A stretch of DNA of 32,213 nucleotides from NCBI RefSeq assembly GCF_026125825.1, contig NZ_JAHCKK010000054.1:1-32213 (forward strand). Reading direction: 5' to 3'. A program made the translations under genes and the position numbers. Of the stretch, positions 1-5,842 are shown piece by piece; the first letter of the stretch is position 1, and every line of letters begins with the position of its first letter. The stretch is from Hydrogenophaga sp. Lineage in GTDB: Bacteria > Pseudomonadota > Gammaproteobacteria > Burkholderiales > Burkholderiaceae_C. The notes under the pieces were generated by a model, which had not been told where the DNA came from, ran no database searches, and saw nothing but the letters and a program-made list of their open reading frames with translations.

Positions 1-2
1 GC

Positions 3-926
3 GCGTCCGCCTTCAGCCCGTGGGACGGCGAACGCCACGGGCAGGTGGCTGCGGCCCAGATGTCCAAGGCCTACCTCGGCCAGCTCTCGGCGCAACTGCA
101 CACCCTCAAGTCCGGCTACAGCGAAAACCTCGCCGACCCGGCCTCGGCCCCGCAGCGAGAGCCAGAGCTCGCCTCGGCCCGCCAAAGCCTCAAGGCCCTG
201 TGGGGCCAACGCACCCAGGCTACCGCCGCCGCCATCGACGCGCAGCTGCAGTACCAGGGCCACGGTGCGGCGCGGCAGGCTTTCCGCATCCGCGGCATCG
301 ACGCGGCGGCCCTCTCGCAAGGCGCGCGCGAAGTGCTCAGCATCGGCCTGCCGTCCAACCTGGCGGGCCCGCTCACAGTCACCATCGACCCCGAACAAGG
401 CGTGAGCCGCAACCTGCGCCGGCTCGACCACGCCCTGGCCACGGCCGACGTGCGCGTGCACGCCGACGAGCGGGGCGAACCCGTGTTCAACGCACCCCAG
501 GCCACCTGGGACAAGGTGCAGGACCGCATCACCATCAAAGGCGAGGGGCACCGGTTCGCCGATGGCGTGCCGCAGCGCGTGCGCACCCACACCGAAGCGC
601 CGGCCCTGCCTTCGTCCCTCTACGAGCAGGCACCCGTGGAGCCGCAGGACATCCGCGGTGCCTTGCAGCGCGTGATCCACGCGCTGGACCGCGTGGGCCT
701 CACGCAGGCCCAGGTCGCCGGCGCCCTGGCGCTGGCCTCGGCCCAGACGCGTGCCGCGTCGGCCGAGATCCCGGCCGAATCGGTGGAGCGCGCGGCCCAG
801 GCCTTCCTGGCGCGCACTCAATCCATGCGCTTCGAGACCTATGCCGACGTGGCGCCGGCCCTGGCGGGCGTGAACCGCGCACGGGTCATGGCGCTGATGG
901 GCAGCGGCGGCTTCCAGGCGAGTTGA
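3..926 (+). CDS. Unrecognised protein, 5' end outside the window
   Basis: The reading frame is open from the window edge to a TGA at 924-926 (307 codons visible), so the true start may lie upstream; a GTG at 45 and an ATG at 60 are internal alternatives. I do not recognise the family. The visible protein has an Ala/Gln-rich, helix-prone N-terminal part, a central beta-rich part (roughly residues 90-190) with charged motifs such as RLDHAL and IKGEGHRF, and a helical Ala-rich C-terminal part. There is no signal peptide, membrane segment or catalytic motif that I can identify. Codon use is typical of the window (G/C at third positions), which supports real coding. A flagellar or surface role would be a guess from the flagellar block 4 kb away. 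It is separated from the next gene by a folded non-coding segment. Confidence 0.6.
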   Translation, partial: ASAFSPWDGERHGQVAAAQMSKAYLGQLSAQLHTLKSGYSENLADPASAPQREPELASARQSLKALWGQRTQATAAAIDAQLQYQGHGAARQAFRIRGIDAAALSQGAREVLSIGLPSNLAGPLTVTIDPEQGVSRNLRRLDHALATADVRVHADERGEPVFNAPQATWDKVQDRITIKGEGHRFADGVPQRVRTHTEAPALPSSLYEQAPVEPQDIRGALQRVIHALDRVGLTQAQVAGALALASAQTRAASAEIPAESVERAAQAFLARTQSMRFETYADVAPALAGVNRARVMALMGSGGFQAS

Positions 927-956
927 GGTACAGTCTTTCCCGCTCACGAAAAAGGT

Positions 957-1118
957 GGGTCGGGCGTGAGAACCCGGAATCCCTTTGCGGCCAGAAGGCC
1001 GCTGTACACCGCTAGGACAGCGGCCTTCATCATTCCTGCTCGCTTTTGGCGGCTCGAATGGGAGGTCGTAAGACCTGCCGTTTCTTCGCAAGGGGATTCA
1101 CGGTTCTCACCCCGTTCG
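957..1118 (+). ncRNA. Structured RNA candidate (possibly C4-antisense-like)
   Basis: A 24-base arm at 966-989 is complementary to 1087-1110 at 21 of 24 positions, closing a domain of about 145 bases. Inside it are a perfect 11-bp hairpin (995-1005 with 1017-1027, 11-base loop), an alternative 6-bp hairpin GCGGCC/GGCCGC (987-992 with 997-1002, loop AGAA) that uses overlapping bases, and a 5-bp stem AGGTC/GACCT (1063-1067 with 1072-1076) closed by a GUAA tetraloop of GNRA type. The upstream CTCACG (943-948) can also pair with CGTGAG (965-970), competing with the long stem. The layout recalls the phage-type C4 antisense RNAs that occur widely in Proteobacteria, but I could not test this. It could equally be the mRNA leader of the NYN gene. 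The fold is seen in the sequence; the class is inference. Confidence 0.45.
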
Positions 1119-1119
1119 G

Positions 1120-1165
1120 GCCGCCGCCATTCCGTCACGTGGCGGCGGCTGTTCCTCAACGAACA
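1120..1165 (+). promoter_or_regulatory. Two consecutive hairpins abutting the ribosome binding site of the NYN gene
   Basis: A perfect 9-bp stem GCCGCCGCC/GGCGGCGGC (1120-1128 with 1141-1149, 12-base loop) is followed directly by a 5-bp stem TGTTC/GAACA (1150-1154 with 1161-1165). The second stem ends at the Shine-Dalgarno AGGGAAGG (1165-1172) of the gene starting at 1179. No T-run follows the GC-rich stem, so it is not a standard terminator. Together they could limit ribosome access or protect the transcript. Confidence 0.45.
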
Positions 1166-1178
1166 GGGAAGGCACCGC

Positions 1179-1628
1179 ATGCCGCGACTGCAGCACAAGC
1201 AACAGAAACTCGTCGTTTTGTTCGACGCCGAAAACGTTTCGCACCACCTCGTCCCACCGATCCTGCTGCGTGCCGCCTGCTACGGCGCGCTCCTCGTGAA
1301 GCGCGCCTACGCCGACTGGTCGCGGCCGGCCATGCACCGCTTCAAGAACGTGCTGCTGCACAACGCGATCGAGCCGGTGCAACTCTTTCCGTACGCCAAG
1401 GGCAAGAACGCCGCTGACATCCTGCTCTGCCTGGAGGCCATGGCATTGGCGAACACGGGCCAGTACGACGGTGTGTGCCTGGCGTCGTCGGACAGCGATC
1501 TCACGCCGCTGGCCTATTGCATCCGCCGCGAGGGCTTGCGGGTGTACGGCTTCGGCGCGCGCCAGACCCCCAGGGCGTTCGTGGCGGCGTGCAGCCGCTT
1601 CATCTACACCGAGTCCATGGGGCGTTGA
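1179..1628 (+). CDS. NYN-domain (PIN-like) putative RNase
   Basis: This 149-residue protein is a single NYN/LabA-DUF88-type domain. The first strand carries the acidic motif LFDAENVS (about residues 13-20), the middle has KGKNAADILLCLEAMALA, and the third acidic cluster is ASSDSDLTPLAYCI followed by a strand GLRVYGFG, the expected order for the PIN-like acidic active site. NYN proteins are known or predicted metal-dependent nucleases that act on RNA. The ATG at 1179 is chosen over the upstream in-frame start at 966 because AGGGAAGG sits 6 bases before it and the upstream stretch is the folded non-coding segment. There is no membrane segment, so it should be cytoplasmic. Substrate unknown. The structured leader hints at RNA-level control, possibly by its own product, which is speculation. 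Confidence 0.85.
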   Translation: MPRLQHKQQKLVVLFDAENVSHHLVPPILLRAACYGALLVKRAYADWSRPAMHRFKNVLLHNAIEPVQLFPYAKGKNAADILLCLEAMALANTGQYDGVCLASSDSDLTPLAYCIRREGLRVYGFGARQTPRAFVAACSRFIYTESMGR

Positions 1629-1730
1629 ACGCGGCTTCCTCGCGCCATCGAACGGCCGCCCGCCAACGCCGCCGGTGGGGGGCGCCAGGCGAGCTCGGAC
1701 CGAGTGCCGGTGGGCAAATCGGTTCTGGGC

Positions 1731-3710
1731 CTACTCAAGGGCGTCATGGTGGGGTGCGATCGTGGGCGCACAGGGAAAGGTTGGCCGCACGAACGGTGAC
1801 CGGTTGTCCACACAAGCGCCCGCCAGGTATTCGGCGTACACAAGGTCTTGCGCATGCATCGCCAGACCTTCGGGCAGGGTCGGCCGCACCACGGGCCGCT
1901 CGGCCACGGCGACCTTCATGAACGCCGTCCAGACCGGCAAGGCCAAGGAGCCCCCGGTGGCCCGTCTGCCCAGGCTGCGCGGCTGGTCGTAGCCCATCCA
2001 CACCACCGAAGCGACGCCGCCCGCATAACCGGCGAACCAGGCATCGCGTGCGTCGTTGGACGTGCCCGTCTTGCCGGCCACGTCGTCGCGAGCCAGGGCC
2101 AGGGCGCGCCGCCCGGTCCCGTGGCGCACCACGTCGCGCAGGAGGCTGTCCATCACGAGGGCATTGCGTGCCGGGATCACCCGTGTGCGCTCGGCCGTGG
2201 CTTCATACAACACCCGGCCATGGCGCTCGCCGACTCTCTCGATCAGCCGTGGCTGCACCCAGTGCCCGCCGTTGGCGAACACCGCATAGGCCTGCGTGAG
2301 TTGCAGCGGTGTGGCCGTGCCCGCGCCCAGCGCCAGGGGCAGCCCGGCCGGATTGTTGGCGGGCGCGAAGCCAAAGCGCGCCGCGAATTGGCTCACGTGC
2401 TCGACGCCGGCCGCTTCCATCAGGTTCACCGCCACCAGGTTCTTTGAGCGCACCAGGCCGCGCCTTGCGTCGATGAAGCCCTCGTACTGGTTGCCATAGT
2501 TGCGCGGGCTCCAGGCCTTTCGCCCACGGGCGGCGGGCGTGACCACGCGCGGCGTGTCGTCGACCAGGGTGCCGGGGAAGTAGCCCTTCTCCAGCGCAGC
2601 CGAGAACACGAAGGGCTTGAAGGTGGAGCCGGGTTGGCGCTGCGCCTGCACCGCATGGTCGAACTGGTTGAGGGCGAAGTCGAAGCCGCCGGTGAGCGCG
2701 AGAATCTCGCCGGTGTGGACATCCATCGACACCAGGGCGCCTTCCATGCCGGGCAAAGGCGCGCGACCCTTGCGCCCACCGCCGCCGTGCCCCGCCTGCG
2801 CCGCCACAAGGCCTGCGCGCAGTTCGCGCGTGGCCGCGCGCTGGGTGGCCACGTCGATGGTGGTGGTGACATCGAGCCCGAGCGAGTAGGCATCCTCGCC
2901 AAAGCGGTCCACCACCCTCTGGCGCGCCTGCTCCACGGCAAAGGCGGCGTCGGTGCGCAGTCCGCTGCGGTGGACGCGCAGCCTGAGCGTTTCGGCCAGC
3001 GCGGCCTGCAACTGCCGTGCATCCAGATGGCCCAATGCGTGCATGCGCTCAAGAATGTGGCGCTGGCGCTGCGTGGCCCGCTCCGGGTTGACCACCGGGT
3101 TGTAGGCCGAGGGGGCTTTGGGCAGCCCGGCCAGCATGGCTGCTTCGGCCACGGTGATCTGGTCCAGCGTCTTGTCGAAATAGACCGAGGCCGCTGCCGC
3201 GAAGCCATAGGCGCGCTCGCCGAGGTAGACCTGGTTCATGTACAGCTCCAGCAATTTGTCCTTGCTGTAGACCGACTCCAGCCTGTAGGCCAGCAGGACC
3301 TCCGTGAGCTTGCGCGCATAGGTCTTCTCGCGGCTGAGAAAAAAGACGCGGGCGACCTGCATCGTGATGGTGCTGCCGCCCTGGGTGCGCCCACCGGCGC
3401 GCAGGTTGCTGAGCGCCGCGCGCAACAGGCCGCCCACGTCCACCGCGCCGTGCTCATAGAAGTTGGCATCCTCGATGGCCAGCAGCGCCTGCCGCAGCAC
3501 GAGCGGGATGCGCTCGAGCGCCACCAGCTCACGGCGCTCCTGCCCATATTCAGCGAGCAGCGTGCCATCGCGCGCGTAGATGCGCAGCGGCAGCTTGGGG
3601 TCGTGGTCGGCGAGATGGTTGACCGAAGGCAATTGCTGCCAAAGGGTGTGCAGCAGGTAGGCGCCACCGAGGCTTGCGCCGATGGCCGCACCGAGCACGG
3701 CACCGAGCAT
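1731..3710 (-). CDS. Bifunctional penicillin-binding protein, PBP1A type, short form
   Basis: 659 residues from ATG 3710. A short N-terminus and one membrane anchor (residues 2-25) are followed by a GT51 glycosyltransferase domain (about 40-225; EDANFYEH with catalytic Glu80, then GGSTITMQ) and a transpeptidase domain (about 325-600) with S362-T-F-K365, S422-K-N424 and K547-T-G. It polymerises lipid II and cross-links peptidoglycan at the outer face of the inner membrane. Between the two domains lies only a short Gly-rich linker (about 303-325) where E. coli PBP1A (850 residues) carries an OB-fold domain of roughly 100 residues, so this looks like an accessory paralogue. GTGAGG lies just before ATG 3710. 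A GTG at 3794 is possible but has no clear Shine-Dalgarno. The only regulatory element upstream is a tandem glycine riboswitch. Confidence 0.9.
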   Translation of the reverse strand: MLGAVLGAAIGASLGGAYLLHTLWQQLPSVNHLADHDPKLPLRIYARDGTLLAEYGQERRELVALERIPLVLRQALLAIEDANFYEHGAVDVGGLLRAALSNLRAGGRTQGGSTITMQVARVFFLSREKTYARKLTEVLLAYRLESVYSKDKLLELYMNQVYLGERAYGFAAAASVYFDKTLDQITVAEAAMLAGLPKAPSAYNPVVNPERATQRQRHILERMHALGHLDARQLQAALAETLRLRVHRSGLRTDAAFAVEQARQRVVDRFGEDAYSLGLDVTTTIDVATQRAATRELRAGLVAAQAGHGGGGRKGRAPLPGMEGALVSMDVHTGEILALTGGFDFALNQFDHAVQAQRQPGSTFKPFVFSAALEKGYFPGTLVDDTPRVVTPAARGRKAWSPRNYGNQYEGFIDARRGLVRSKNLVAVNLMEAAGVEHVSQFAARFGFAPANNPAGLPLALGAGTATPLQLTQAYAVFANGGHWVQPRLIERVGERHGRVLYEATAERTRVIPARNALVMDSLLRDVVRHGTGRRALALARDDVAGKTGTSNDARDAWFAGYAGGVASVVWMGYDQPRSLGRRATGGSLALPVWTAFMKVAVAERPVVRPTLPEGLAMHAQDLVYAEYLAGACVDNRSPFVRPTFPCAPTIAPHHDALE

Positions 3711-3842
3711 GGTGCGCCTCACGCGGTGCGGTTTCGGGGTGGGAGAGGAAAGGGCGCGCAAGGTGGCGGCGCGATCGCGATGAGGGTGTGACACAGGAGA
3801 GGGTCCCGAGTAGGGCGGCCACGCTGGAACGCGTGCCCGGTG
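3711..3842 (-). promoter_or_regulatory. Expression-platform region between glycine riboswitch and PBP gene
   Basis: About 130 bases separate aptamer 2 from ATG 3710, with no other gene. On the minus strand the 3' edge of aptamer 2 contains GGAGAGG (3852-3846), and the leader contains its exact complement CCTCTCC twice (3802-3796 and 3748-3742). The first copy lies just before the alternative GTG start at 3794. A GCCAC/GTGGC stem can also form just after aptamer 2. Either CCTCTCC copy could compete with the closing stem of aptamer 2 and give a ligand-dependent switch. I see no GC hairpin with a T-run, so translational control or Rho-dependent control is more likely than intrinsic termination. 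The pairing is visible; the mechanism is inferred. Confidence 0.4.
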
Positions 3843-4037
3843 GCGCCTCTCCCCCTGTCCTTTTACCTGAGAGTTTCGGCCGCCAGACGCGGCCTGCCCC
3901 TTCGGTGGACCCATGCACGCAGACCGTGCGGCGGGCCTCTCTCCAGTCGGCGATGTTCTCCTGCGGTCCTGTGTACCTGAGCGATGATGGGAGCTTGCGC
4001 CTTCGGTGGGGGCTGGTGGCCCCACTCTCCCGCAGAG
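3843..4037 (-). promoter_or_regulatory. Tandem glycine riboswitch
   Basis: Read on the minus strand, two consecutive glycine aptamers are evident. Aptamer 1 is closed by CTGCGG (4035-4030) with CCGCAG (3966-3961). Its core holds ACCGAAGGCGCAA (4007-3995) and CTCAGGTA (3981-3974), then CAGGAC and GGAGAA. Aptamer 2 repeats the pattern with ACCGAAGGGGCA (3906-3895), CTCTCAGGTA (3873-3864) and AGGACA, ending in GGGGGAGAGG. These are the signature blocks of the glycine riboswitch, which normally sits before gcvT/gcvTHP or glycine/alanine transporters and senses glycine, often as an ON switch. Here the next and only gene in the transcript direction is the PBP at 3710. The opposite-strand gene at 4179 is not in its path. 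Confidence 0.93.
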
Positions 4038-4045
4038 AAGGGCCG

Positions 4046-4051
4046 ATTATG
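4046..4051 (-). promoter_or_regulatory. Putative -10 element of the riboswitch-PBP transcript
   Basis: On the minus strand CATAAT (5 of 6 to TATAAT) lies so that transcription would start near 4039, directly at the 5' edge of aptamer 1. I see no convincing -35 hexamer at 16-18 bases upstream, so strength and exact start are uncertain. The position supports independent transcription of the riboswitch. Confidence 0.4.
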
Positions 4052-4103
4052 GACGACCTCGCCGCAGGGCCACCGCTGAGGCCTCCACCCAGGCGCCGAT
4101 CTT

Positions 4104-4149
4104 GCCCGGCCCAGAAGGGCTGGTCCCCGAGCGGTCTTCTGCCCCGGGC
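4104..4149. repeat. Imperfect dyad between divergent genes
   Basis: Arm 4104-4117 (GCCCGGCCCAGAAG) is complementary to 4136-4149 (CTTCTGCCCCGGGC) at 12 of 14 positions, the two mismatches being central, with an 18-base spacer. It lies between the riboswitch promoter and the start of the kinase-like gene. It could be an operator, or a hairpin in the leader of the plus-strand gene. No T-run follows it. Confidence 0.4.
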
Positions 4150-4178
4150 GACGAGGCCATACGAAAGTCCAGTCTTCT

Positions 4179-4715
4179 ATGAATCAGGCGAATGAAATCC
4201 TCATCCTCACCGGCACGCCGGGCGCAGGAAAAACGACCACATCCAAGGCGCTGGCAGCAGCGTCAGGCTCACCCAAGGTGCATCTTCATTGCGACGACTT
4301 CTGGCACTTCATCAAGCACGGAGCGATCCCTCCCTTTCTGGACGCGGCGCACCAACAAAATGACACGGTCGTGAAGGTGCTGGCCCAGGCGGCGCAGGGC
4401 TATGCGCAGGGCGGCTACTTTGTGATCGTGGACGGCGTCGTGGGACCATGGTTTCTGGACGCCTTCACGGGTCTTTCGGTGCGCGTTCACTACATCGTGC
4501 TTCAGATCGACGTCGAAAGCGCCATCGCACGCTGCCAGGCTCGCGGCGGCGACACGCTGACCGACGCGAAGGTCATCGCATCCCTGCATCACCAGTTGTC
4601 GTCTCTTGGGGTGCTGAGCAAGCATGCACTGGACGTGCGGGGCCTGTCGCCAGAACGCACATTGGCTGCCGTGGTGGGCGCCGTTGAAAGCGGCCTGTTT
4701 CTTCTGAAGGCCTGA
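4179..4715 (+). CDS. P-loop kinase-like / AAA-type ATP-binding protein
   Basis: 178 residues. A Walker A motif GTPGAGKTT lies at residues 12-20 immediately after the first strand, as in small nucleotide or shikimate-like kinases and zeta-toxin/chloramphenicol-phosphotransferase-like proteins. HCDDFWHF (about 37-44) may hold the acidic substrate or metal site, VIVDGVVGPW (about 87-96) looks like a Walker B region, and CQARGG (about 115-120) an arginine-bearing lid. ATP-dependent phosphoryl transfer to a small molecule is the likely role; the substrate cannot be read from the sequence. There is no signal peptide. No strong Shine-Dalgarno precedes ATG 4179. The gene stands alone, divergent from the riboswitch-PBP unit and just upstream of flagellin, and its codon use is a little less GC-biased than its neighbours, which may point to transfer. 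Confidence 0.75.
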   Translation: MNQANEILILTGTPGAGKTTTSKALAAASGSPKVHLHCDDFWHFIKHGAIPPFLDAAHQQNDTVVKVLAQAAQGYAQGGYFVIVDGVVGPWFLDAFTGLSVRVHYIVLQIDVESAIARCQARGGDTLTDAKVIASLHHQLSSLGVLSKHALDVRGLSPERTLAAVVGAVESGLFLLKA

Positions 4716-4836
4716 GCGTCGCGCGATGGCCCAAAAATAATTTGTCGTCCGCATTTAAGCCGGCGCTGCGCCAGGTCGCTCTGTAGGGGTGAGGTCGTCG
4801 ATATCCGGCGCCCCGACCGATCAAGGAGTACCCACC

Positions 4837-5721
4837 ATGTTGAGCCTGCACACCAACTACGCTTCGCTGAGCACCCAGAACGCCCTGGGCGCCACGCAGA
4901 AGACCCTGACGACCTCCATGTCCCGCCTGGGCACGGGTTTCCGCATCAACTCCGCCATGGACGATGCCGCCGGCCTGCAGATCGCCACCCGCATGAACGC
5001 CCAGTCGCGCGGCATGGCCGTGGCGATGCGCAACACGCAGAACGGCATCTCGATGATGCAGACGGCCGAAGGCGCGTTCAAGGAAATGACGAACATCGTC
5101 ACCCGCATGAAGGACCTCGCCACGGAAGCAGCCAACGGTTCGGCCACCCAGGAAGACCGCGACGCGCTGCAGTCGGAGTTCGACCAGCTCGGCGAAGAAC
5201 TCGGCAACATCATGACGAACAGCTCGTTCGCCGGTGAAGCGCTGTTCAGCAAGGACGGCACGGCAGGCAAGCTCGGCGCGGCCGCCGTGACGTTCCAGAT
5301 CGGCGCGACGACCGCTGAAACGATGGACGTGGACGTGACCACCGCCCTGGGCGACCTGGGCACCGACCTCGACGCTGTGGTGGCTTCGTACACCGCCGGC
5401 GTGACCGCTGGCACCCCCGGCACCGAAATCGCCACCGCCGCCGCGGCCAACACCGCCATCGACGACCTGGCCGACGTGCTCGACTCCATCGGTGCCGTGC
5501 GCGCCCAGCTGGGTGCTTCGTCCAACCGCCTGGAAAGCGTCTACAACAACCTGGGCAACCAGCGCACCCAGACCGACGCCTCCAAGGGCCGCATCATGGA
5601 CGTGGACTACGCCGCTGAAACGGCCAACATGACCAAGAACCAGATGCTGATGCAGGCCAGCACCTCGATGCTCAAGCAGTCGTCGAGCATGTCGCAGCTG
5701 GTCATGTCGCTGATGCAGTAA
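4837..5721 (+). CDS. fliC: Flagellin, short lateral (LafA-like) type
   Basis: 294 residues. The N-terminal D0/D1 segment shows LSLHTNYASLSTQNAL, SRLGTGFRINSAMDDAAGLQIA and NTQNGISMMQTAEGA; the C-terminal D1/D0 segment shows SIGAVRAQLGASSNRLES, DVDYAAETANMTKNQMLMQA and ends in SQLVMSLMQ. The middle (about 140-215) is a small Ala/Thr/Gly-rich region, so the exposed D2/D3 domains are almost absent. The protein is exported through the flagellar type III apparatus and polymerises into the filament. ATG 4837 is chosen because AAGGAGT (4823-4829) precedes it and the family begins at this MLSLHTN. The N-terminal HTN signature and the small body resemble lateral (laf) flagellins. It is followed by its own strong terminator, as expected for a highly expressed monocistronic gene. 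I could not find a convincing sigma-28 promoter. Confidence 0.95.
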   Translation: MLSLHTNYASLSTQNALGATQKTLTTSMSRLGTGFRINSAMDDAAGLQIATRMNAQSRGMAVAMRNTQNGISMMQTAEGAFKEMTNIVTRMKDLATEAANGSATQEDRDALQSEFDQLGEELGNIMTNSSFAGEALFSKDGTAGKLGAAAVTFQIGATTAETMDVDVTTALGDLGTDLDAVVASYTAGVTAGTPGTEIATAAAANTAIDDLADVLDSIGAVRAQLGASSNRLESVYNNLGNQRTQTDASKGRIMDVDYAAETANMTKNQMLMQASTSMLKQSSSMSQLVMSLMQ

Positions 5722-5763
5722 AGCGGCGACTTCGGCCGCCCCGGCGGCGGCCCGAGACGACCC

Positions 5764-5794
5764 AGCCAGCCGGTGACTCGGCTGGCTTTTTTTT
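5764..5794 (+). terminator. Rho-independent terminator of flagellin gene
   Basis: A perfect 9-bp stem AGCCAGCCG/CGGCTGGCT (5764-5772 with 5779-5787), 6-base loop, is followed by eight T (5787-5794). Confidence 0.93.
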
Positions 5795-5842
5795 ATTTCA
5801 CGCGCAGGGCGCCTGAGCCTGGGTGGGTGGACGGAGGCCTCC

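Noticed and set aside
966-1178. Upstream in-frame start for the NYN protein adding 71 residues
   Set aside because: The stretch coincides with the folded non-coding segment, has Arg/Ser-rich nonsense composition, and lacks a ribosome binding site, while ATG 1179 has AGGGAAGG.
3711-4025. N-terminal extension of about 105 residues on the PBP reading frame
   Set aside because: It is the riboswitch and its leader read as protein; the composition is unlike PBP1A, and ATG 3710 with GTGAGG gives the proper cytoplasmic tail plus membrane anchor.
4042-4049. GCCGATTA resembling a sigma-28 -10 on the plus strand
   Set aside because: No TAAA or TCAAG element at the required distance; it overlaps the minus-strand -10 of the riboswitch unit.
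4716-4836. Sigma-28 or sigma-54 promoter for flagellin
   Set aside because: The best match (TAAT...GCCGGCGC) has a 17-base spacer and a poor -10, and GG/GC spacing for sigma-54 is wrong. A promoter must exist, but I cannot place it.
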